Assembly: GCA_011773475.1 (NCBI GenBank)
Contig: WVXN01000020.1
Location: forward strand, 18,867-34,252
Reading direction: 5' to 3'
DNA: 15,386 nt
Source of the DNA: Candidatus Aenigmatarchaeota archaeon
GTDB taxonomy: Archaea > Aenigmatarchaeota > Aenigmatarchaeia > Aenigmatarchaeales > Aenigmatarchaeaceae
Part shown: positions 11,085 to 15,386 of the stretch, piece by piece
Layout of the letters: the number at the start of each line of letters is the position of its first letter
Numbering within the stretch: the stretch's first letter is position 1
Notes under the pieces: model-generated
What the model saw: the letters and a program-made list of their open reading frames with translations, nothing else
What the model was told of the DNA's origin: nothing
The model's database searches: none
Position numbers and translations under genes: made by a program

Positions 11085-13490
11085 TTAGAGTCTAACACTT
11101 AATTTTATGTCGTAATTCTCTAAAACATGTTCTCCCTTTCCAAATTCTATGTCCTTTACTTTAACTGTTCCTTTAATATCCTCAAAAACATCTTCTAATC
11201 TTTTCTGTGTTTTCATATCACACTCTATTATTAGTTTTTCGATAGGAGAATTAAGGGATATGCCTCTCTTGTTTTTATACTGTCTCACAAATGCTGTTAT
11301 TGCTACTGCTATATCACCTGTTTTTTCATTTTCTTCATATATCAATTTTTCACTAAATTTGGGCCACGAAGAAATGTGAACTGAGGTTTCATTCTCAAAT
11401 TTTCTGAAAAATATCTGCCAGATCTCTTCTGTTATGTGAGGCATTATAGGAGCTAACATCTTGTTCATTGAAACAAGAACATTATAAAGAGTGAACAAAG
11501 CAGATTCCTTTAACTTATCTTCATACAATCGATATTTTATCATTTCTAAATAATTGTCAGCTAAGACATGCCAAACAAAATTATGTAAAGCTTCAAAAGC
11601 AGAGGTGAATTGAAAATTATCTAAATCTTCTGTAACATTTTTTATTAGTCTTTGTAGTTTTGTTATAATCCATGAATCAATTAAAGTTATTCCTGTTCTT
11701 TCTATTTTCTCAAAGTGAGGAATTGAGAATCTGAAAATGTTCCAATACTTTGTTAAAAACCTAAAGGTGAAATCCATATCTTTCCAAGAGAATGGAACGT
11801 CATTTCCATAAGCTCCCATCATTATCATTCCAGCTCTTATAGTGTCTGCTCCATGTTTAGATAAAACCTCATCAGGCATGACTAGGTTTCCCAAGCTTCT
11901 ATGCATCTCTCTTCCATCAGGACCTCGGATCATACCATTTATCAATATTTTTTTCCAAGGCTTTTCTTTTATTTCTAAAAAGCATCTTAAGATTGTGTAG
12001 TAAGCCCAAGTTCTGATTATATCATGCCCTTGTTGTCTAAGGTCATTTGGATATAATTTTTTAAAGAGCTCCTCGTCATTTTTCCAATAACCAGAAATTA
12101 TTAGAGGTGATATTGAAGAGTCCACCCAACCATCACAAATATCAGTTTCTCCTATTAATTTTCCTCCACATTCACAATTGTCTCTTGAAAAATATTTTTC
12201 AATGGCAGGATTGACTGGTAAATCTTGTTCTTCTGGATAAAATATTTTTCCACAATTCTCGCAATACCAGAATGGTATAGGTGTTCCAAAAACCCTTTGT
12301 CTAGATATTATCCAGTCCCAATCCATTGAATCTACCCAGTTTATTAATCTTTTTTCCATGTATTCAGGATACCATTCCATATTTTTTGATAACTCTAGAA
12401 CATCATCAGAAAATTTTACAGCTTCTATTGCCCATTGTTTCTTTATCAAGAACTCTATGGGTGTTAAACATCCTCCTCTTTCTGTATGACAAAGGACATT
12501 ATGTTTGAACTTCTTTTCCTTTTCTATTAGTCCCATCATTCCTAACTCTTCAATTATTTTATTTCTTGCATCTTCTAAAATTAGTCCTTCAAATTTTCCC
12601 GCATTTTCATTTAATTTTCCATCTTCTGTTATAATGTTTATAGAAGGTAGATTGTATTTCTTCTGCCACTTAATGTCTGATTCATCTCCGTATGTGCATA
12701 GGTAAACAGCTCCTGTTCCAAATTCCATATCAACCTCCTTGTTAGTTAGAATTGATACTTCCCTATCGTATATTGGAAGCTTAGCTTTTTTGTCAACAAA
12801 TTTTTTATACCTTTTATCATCTGGATGAACAAATATGCCAACACAAGCTGGTAGGAATTCTGGTCTTGTTGTAGATATTATTATAAAATCGTTTTCAACT
12901 GGAATTTTAATATCATAAAGAACCCCTTCTTTTTCTTTGTATCCTACTTCTGCTTTTGCCAAGGTTGTTTCACATTTGGTGCACCACATAACAGGATGCT
13001 CTACTCTTTTTAGCAATTTTTTGAAATGTAAATTAAGAAGAGTTTTCTGAACAAATGCTAAATATTCTTCACTATCAGTAGAATATTCATAATCCCAATC
13101 AGCAGAAACACCCATTTCAATCATCTTGGACTTCATCTTCCCTATATTTTCTATTGTCCATTCTTTGCACAGTTTCAAAAATCTTTCTTTAAATGTTTTT
13201 TTAATTTTATATTTTTCCTCTACTCTTAATTCTGTTGGCAAGCCATGGCAATCCCAACCAATGGGAAGTAGAACATTAAAACCTCTCATCCTTTTGTATC
13301 TTGCAATAACATCGATCCATGTCCACCACAGGACATGTCCCATATGAGGAATTCCAGATGTGAATGGGGGTGGACTGTCTATACAAAAGCTAGGCTTATT
13401 AGTAACCCTCTCAAATTTAAACAAATTATTCTCTTGCCAAAATTTCTGAATTTTGGGTTCAGTATCTTTGGGATTGTATCTTGTTTGCAT
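11085..13490 (-). CDS. valS: Valyl-tRNA synthetase, short archaeal type, 801 aa
   Basis: Class I synthetase charging tRNA-Val. The start YNPKDTEPKIQKFWQENNLF leads into the HIGH box, here H-M-G-H in SGIPHMGHVLWW (about 45-56), then GWDCHGLPTELRVEEKYKI. The editing domain shows ISTTRPEFLPACVGIFVHPDD and EFGTGAVYLCTYGDESD. DWDWIISRQRVFGTPIPFWYC and DGWVDSSISPL follow. The KMSKS box is altered to E-M-H-R-S in DGREMHRSLGNLVMPDEV. CxxC pairs at about 169-172 and 412-415 suggest zinc sites. TTRPEFLPACV and the overall length favour Val over Ile specificity. A TATA-like box at 13511-13524 predicts a leaderless mRNA. It is upstream of aRF1 with 9 nt between. Confidence 0.93.
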   Translation of the reverse strand: MQTRYNPKDTEPKIQKFWQENNLFKFERVTNKPSFCIDSPPPFTSGIPHMGHVLWWTWIDVIARYKRMRGFNVLLPIGWDCHGLPTELRVEEKYKIKKTFKERFLKLCKEWTIENIGKMKSKMIEMGVSADWDYEYSTDSEEYLAFVQKTLLNLHFKKLLKRVEHPVMWCTKCETTLAKAEVGYKEKEGVLYDIKIPVENDFIIISTTRPEFLPACVGIFVHPDDKRYKKFVDKKAKLPIYDREVSILTNKEVDMEFGTGAVYLCTYGDESDIKWQKKYNLPSINIITEDGKLNENAGKFEGLILEDARNKIIEELGMMGLIEKEKKFKHNVLCHTERGGCLTPIEFLIKKQWAIEAVKFSDDVLELSKNMEWYPEYMEKRLINWVDSMDWDWIISRQRVFGTPIPFWYCENCGKIFYPEEQDLPVNPAIEKYFSRDNCECGGKLIGETDICDGWVDSSISPLIISGYWKNDEELFKKLYPNDLRQQGHDIIRTWAYYTILRCFLEIKEKPWKKILINGMIRGPDGREMHRSLGNLVMPDEVLSKHGADTIRAGMIMMGAYGNDVPFSWKDMDFTFRFLTKYWNIFRFSIPHFEKIERTGITLIDSWIITKLQRLIKNVTEDLDNFQFTSAFEALHNFVWHVLADNYLEMIKYRLYEDKLKESALFTLYNVLVSMNKMLAPIMPHITEEIWQIFFRKFENETSVHISSWPKFSEKLIYEENEKTGDIAVAITAFVRQYKNKRGISLNSPIEKLIIECDMKTQKRLEDVFEDIKGTVKVKDIEFGKGEHVLENYDIKLSVRL

Positions 13491-13510
13491 GAAAGAACAT
13501 TTGTGAAAAC

Positions 13511-13524
13511 AAATAAATAAATTT
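13511..13524 (-). promoter_or_regulatory. TATA-like box for the valS-aRF1 operon
   Basis: AAATTTATTTATTT on the minus strand, centred about 27 nt before the valS ATG in the 37-nt spacer after the phosphoesterase gene. Confidence 0.55.
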
Positions 13525-13527
13525 ACT

Positions 13528-14247
13528 TTATTTGACGAATTTGGCTAAACCGCCTTTAGGTAAGTTGTTTGTATCAATTTCAACAATTTTCCTGTTTATG
13601 GTAAAGCAAACATTAAAAACTGGAACAGGACCAACAAAAGCAAGAGGAATTCCATAATGAGCGTGGCCATGAACAGCAAAATCAGGTCTTGTTTCAATTA
13701 AAATTTTTTCATATTTCTTGGAACCTAAAACACCATAAATTTCACGTTCTTCGCCTTTTAATGTTTTATAAGTAGGAGCATAATGCATTAACAAAATCTT
13801 TATATCAGTTTTCAAATTTTTTAATAATTTTTTAACTTTTTCCCTATTTTTGTCATATGATTTTTTTATGCCTGGAATATTTTTCCATTGCCACCAAGTT
13901 GGTATATCCAAAGAACCTTCTGTTCCAACTATTCCAACTTTCTTATTTTTTATTTTTAATTCGATACTCTGCTCTTCTAGAAATGTTATTCTTTTTTTAC
14001 AAGTTTTTCTTATATCATCTCTGTCTTCGTCAAACTCTCTGTTACCAAAAACAGCGACTATGGGACATTTCCATTTTCTTAATTTTAAAAAATCTATAAT
14101 TAAGCCATATATTTCTGGGCTTCTGTACTCGTAAATGTCTCCTCCTAATAAAAATAAGTCTGGCTGCTTTGTCCTTTTTATCATTTCCCAAAATGGATCT
14201 AAATCAAAACCCAATGGATCTAGATCAGATATTGCAGCAATAATCAT
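13528..14247 (-). CDS. Calcineurin-like metallophosphoesterase, 239 aa
   Basis: Di-metal phosphoesterase fold: ISDLDPLG (D8, D10) near the start, LLGGDIY (metal Asp in GGD), VFGNREFD (Asn of the GNH motif), LLMHYAPT (His) and VHGHAHYG (G-H-x-H) in order with normal spacing. Two departures from the consensus are visible: the first D-x-H reads D-L-D, and GNHE/D reads GNRE, replacing the His that usually helps protonate the leaving group. Related archaeal proteins are predicted Icc-like phosphoesterases of unknown substrate. No signal peptide is present, so it is cytoplasmic. The TATA-like box AATTATAAAAG (minus, about 14268-14278) lies 27 nt upstream and predicts a leaderless mRNA, divergent from tRNA-Ala. 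Confidence 0.88.
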   Translation of the reverse strand: MIIAAISDLDPLGFDLDPFWEMIKRTKQPDLFLLGGDIYEYRSPEIYGLIIDFLKLRKWKCPIVAVFGNREFDEDRDDIRKTCKKRITFLEEQSIELKIKNKKVGIVGTEGSLDIPTWWQWKNIPGIKKSYDKNREKVKKLLKNLKTDIKILLMHYAPTYKTLKGEEREIYGVLGSKKYEKILIETRPDFAVHGHAHYGIPLAFVGPVPVFNVCFTINRKIVEIDTNNLPKGGLAKFVK

Positions 14248-14282
14248 AACTTTTATTTCTTATACAATACTTTTATAATTGA
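14248..14282. promoter_or_regulatory. Divergent promoter region phosphoesterase / tRNA-Ala
   Basis: A 35-nt spacer. The minus-strand box AATTATAAAAG (about 14268-14278) serves the phosphoesterase, and the A+T-rich plus-strand stretch near 14249-14262 is positioned for tRNA-Ala. The two overlap. Confidence 0.4.
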
Positions 14283-14354
14283 GGGCCGGTAGCCGAATGG
14301 AAAGGCGCTGCTCTCGCACAGCAGAGATTTTGGGTTCGAATCCCAACCGGTCCA
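14283..14354 (+). tRNA. tRNA-Ala (anticodon CGC)
   Basis: The full cloverleaf can be folded by hand. Acceptor GGGCCGG pairs with CCGGTCC and carries the G3-U70 wobble that is the main alanine identity element. The D-arm stem is GCC/GGC. The anticodon stem CTGCT/AGCAG holds loop CTCGCAC with anticodon CGC (14315-14317), reading GCG. The T-arm TTGGG/CCCAA has TTCGAAT. The discriminator is A, CCA is not encoded, and no intron is seen. An oligo-T-rich stretch follows. Confidence 0.97.
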
Positions 14355-14390
14355 CTATTTATATTGATTTTTATTCTGGAGAAGGAAAAT

Positions 14391-14402
14391 CTTTAAAAAT
14401 AA
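14391..14402 (+). promoter_or_regulatory. TATA-like box for the DUF5654 gene
   Basis: ctttaaaaataa, about 37 nt upstream of the ATG at 14434. Transcription from near 14422 would leave a short leader containing GTGAT. Confidence 0.5.
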
Positions 14403-14424
14403 GTTTTACTTAATAAATAAACCC

Positions 14425-14429
14425 GTGAT
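14425..14429 (+). promoter_or_regulatory. Ribosome binding site deciding the DUF5654 start
   Basis: GTGAT four nt before the ATG at 14434. The GTG is in frame and would falsely lengthen the protein by three residues. Confidence 0.6.
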
Positions 14430-14433
14430 TTTT

Positions 14434-14754
14434 ATGCCAGAAAATAAGCAGGTTTCCAAAAATCCTGTTAAATATCGTAAACCCGTTGATTGGAAACAAC
14501 AAAAAAGGAAAATGATTATAAATCATGAGGTTTCTAAGTTTACCAAAGCTTTTAGAGAAAACTTCATTACTTTAATAGTTTCTGCTTTAGGTTTGGTTGC
14601 TGCTTTAAGTTGGAATGATGCAATAAAATCTGCAATAAGCACGCTTTTTCCGAGTAGTAGTGACTTAATCTATAAATTCTATGTGGCAGTAGCAGTCACT
14701 ATTATTGCTGTTGTAATAACTTACTTCTTATCTAGAATTAAGAAAAAGTATTAA
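14434..14754 (+). CDS. DUF5654-family two-helix membrane protein, 106 aa
   Basis: Recognised by FITLIVSALGLVAALSWNDAIKSAIS, in which the first helix ends in the conserved A-x-x-W-N-D/E-A-I motif, followed by a second helix VAVAVTIIAVVITYFL and a basic ending SRIKKKY. This is the DUF5654 pattern, common in DPANN and other archaea and of unknown role. The N-terminal 40 residues are polar and very basic (KYRKPVDWKQQKRK), longer than the minimal family member, and probably cytoplasmic. The start at 14434 is chosen over the in-frame GTG at 14425 because that GTG belongs to the GTGAT ribosome site. It sits between the two tRNA genes, with its own TATA-like box. Confidence 0.85.
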   Translation: MPENKQVSKNPVKYRKPVDWKQQKRKMIINHEVSKFTKAFRENFITLIVSALGLVAALSWNDAIKSAISTLFPSSSDLIYKFYVAVAVTIIAVVITYFLSRIKKKY

Positions 14755-14760
14755 GAAACA

Positions 14761-14770
14761 TATTTAAAAG
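14761..14770 (+). promoter_or_regulatory. TATA-like box for tRNA-Ile
   Basis: tatttaaaag is centred about 30 nt before the first base of tRNA-Ile, just after the DUF5654 stop. It probably also drives the methyltransferase gene downstream. Confidence 0.5.
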
Positions 14771-14795
14771 TATTATAAGTATTAATATATCTCAT

Positions 14796-14869
14796 GGGCG
14801 GGTAGCTTAGTCTGGTGGAGCGTCCGGCTGATAACCGGAAGGTCGGGAGTTCGAATCTCCCCTCGCCCA
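14796..14869 (+). tRNA. tRNA-Ile (anticodon GAT)
   Basis: Acceptor GGGCGGG pairs with CTCGCCC (one G-U). The D-arm is GCTT...GAGC. The anticodon stem TCCGG/CCGGA has loop CTGATAA with anticodon GAT, reading ATC/ATT. The T-arm GGGAG/CTCCC has TTCGAAT. The discriminator is A. CCA is not encoded and no intron is seen. The next gene's ATG is only 18 nt beyond its end. Confidence 0.97.
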
Positions 14870-14879
14870 CTTTTATTTT

Positions 14880-14884
14880 GTGAT
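14880..14884 (+). promoter_or_regulatory. Ribosome binding site of the methyltransferase gene
   Basis: GTGAT three nt before the ATG at 14888, within the 18-nt spacer after tRNA-Ile. It is too close to the tRNA for an independent TATA box in between. Confidence 0.55.
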
Positions 14885-14887
14885 TTT

Positions 14888-15386
14888 ATGAAAAGAAAAA
14901 TTAACATTAGAAAAGCTTGGAACAAAATGAGTAAAAGTTATCAAAATGCTCATAAAATACCAACTAAACATGCTCATTACGGACCAGGGGTTTCTGATGA
15001 AGACAAACTAAAATTATTAGGAAACGTTAAAGGCAAGAAAATATTAGAAATAGGATGTGGTGGTGGACAGTGTTCAATAGCCTTTGCAAAACAAGGAGCA
15101 AAAGTAATTGGTATAGATATTTCTGAAGAGCAACTAAAATTTGCCAAAAATCTAGCAAAAAAAGAGAAAGTTAAAATAAAATTTATTAGAAGCAATATTG
15201 AAAATTTGAAACAAATAAAAAGTAAAAGCCAAGACATAGTTTTTTCTGCATTTGCACTACAATATGTAAAAAATTTGAAAAAATGTTTAAAAGAAGTTTT
15301 CAGAGTTTTAAAAAATAAAGGAATTTTTGTATTTAGTTTAGATCATCCTTTTTTTGACATTCTAGATAATGAAAAATTAGAAATAA
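14888..15386 (+). CDS. Class I SAM-dependent methyltransferase, N-terminal 166 residues (cut by window edge)
   Basis: Rossmann-like methyltransferase of the Methyltransf_11/UbiE-like type. Motif I is KILEIGCGGGQCSIAFAKQG (residues 51-70), the acidic ribose-binding end of strand 2 is VIGIDIS with D77, motif IV is DIVFSAFALQYV, and the post-motif pattern VFRVLKNKGIFVFSLDHP is present. The N-terminal WNKMSKSYQNAHKI and HAHYGPGVSDEDK recall small-molecule methyltransferases rather than tRNA or rRNA enzymes, but the substrate-binding C-terminus lies outside the window. Its only visible promoter is that of tRNA-Ile, so it is probably expressed from a tRNA-mRNA transcript and released by 3' processing of the tRNA (inference). 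Confidence 0.9.
   Translation, partial: MKRKINIRKAWNKMSKSYQNAHKIPTKHAHYGPGVSDEDKLKLLGNVKGKKILEIGCGGGQCSIAFAKQGAKVIGIDISEEQLKFAKNLAKKEKVKIKFIRSNIENLKQIKSKSQDIVFSAFALQYVKNLKKCLKEVFRVLKNKGIFVFSLDHPFFDILDNEKLEI

Overview
The window is strongly A+T-rich archaeal chromosome. Archaeal hallmarks are ribosomal proteins S24e and S27ae, RNA polymerase subunit Rpo7 with Spt4, a GGQ-bearing aRF1, Kae1, a short archaeal ValRS, two tRNAs without encoded CCA, and TATA-like boxes centred about 25-30 nt upstream of many starts, which predicts leaderless mRNAs. Small genes, short spacers and a DUF5654 protein, together with Cys-rich and two-helix membrane proteins, suggest a DPANN lineage (Woesearchaeota/Pacearchaeota-like). 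That placement is inference; there is no rRNA here to settle it.

Left half (1-5700). A conserved archaeal information-processing neighbourhood runs on the minus strand: rpo7, spt4, S24e, S27ae, kae1. It is interrupted three times: a plus-strand Cys-rich membrane protein (3634-4398) lies between spt4 and S24e, a MazG-like gene lies between S24e and S27ae, and a four-gene accessory block (about 576-2541) lies between S27ae and kae1. That last block is bracketed by an exact 17-bp direct repeat. A soluble pyrophosphatase-like gene that has lost many catalytic residues precedes rpo7.

Middle (5700-10000). A K+-independent-type membrane H+-pyrophosphatase follows a PIN-domain nuclease gene on the minus strand. 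Divergent from them on the plus strand are a TatD-family hydrolase, a NYN-domain putative nuclease and a single-helix pilin-like protein.

Right half (10000-15386). A valS-aRF1 operon and a metallophosphoesterase lie on the minus strand. On the plus strand are tRNA-Ala(CGC), a DUF5654 membrane protein, tRNA-Ile(GAT) and a truncated SAM methyltransferase that probably shares the tRNA-Ile transcript.

Recurrent signals. At least seven starts are preceded by GTGAT 3-4 nt before the ATG, matching the AUCAC part of the archaeal 16S 3' end. In two cases the upstream gene's TGA stop lies inside that motif. Several enzymes show altered signature motifs: NVKN for NIKS in aRF1, EMHRS for KMSKS in ValRS, and multiple ligand losses in the soluble PPase. 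No CRISPR array, transposase or complete defence system is visible. No gene-free stretch exceeds 300 bases.
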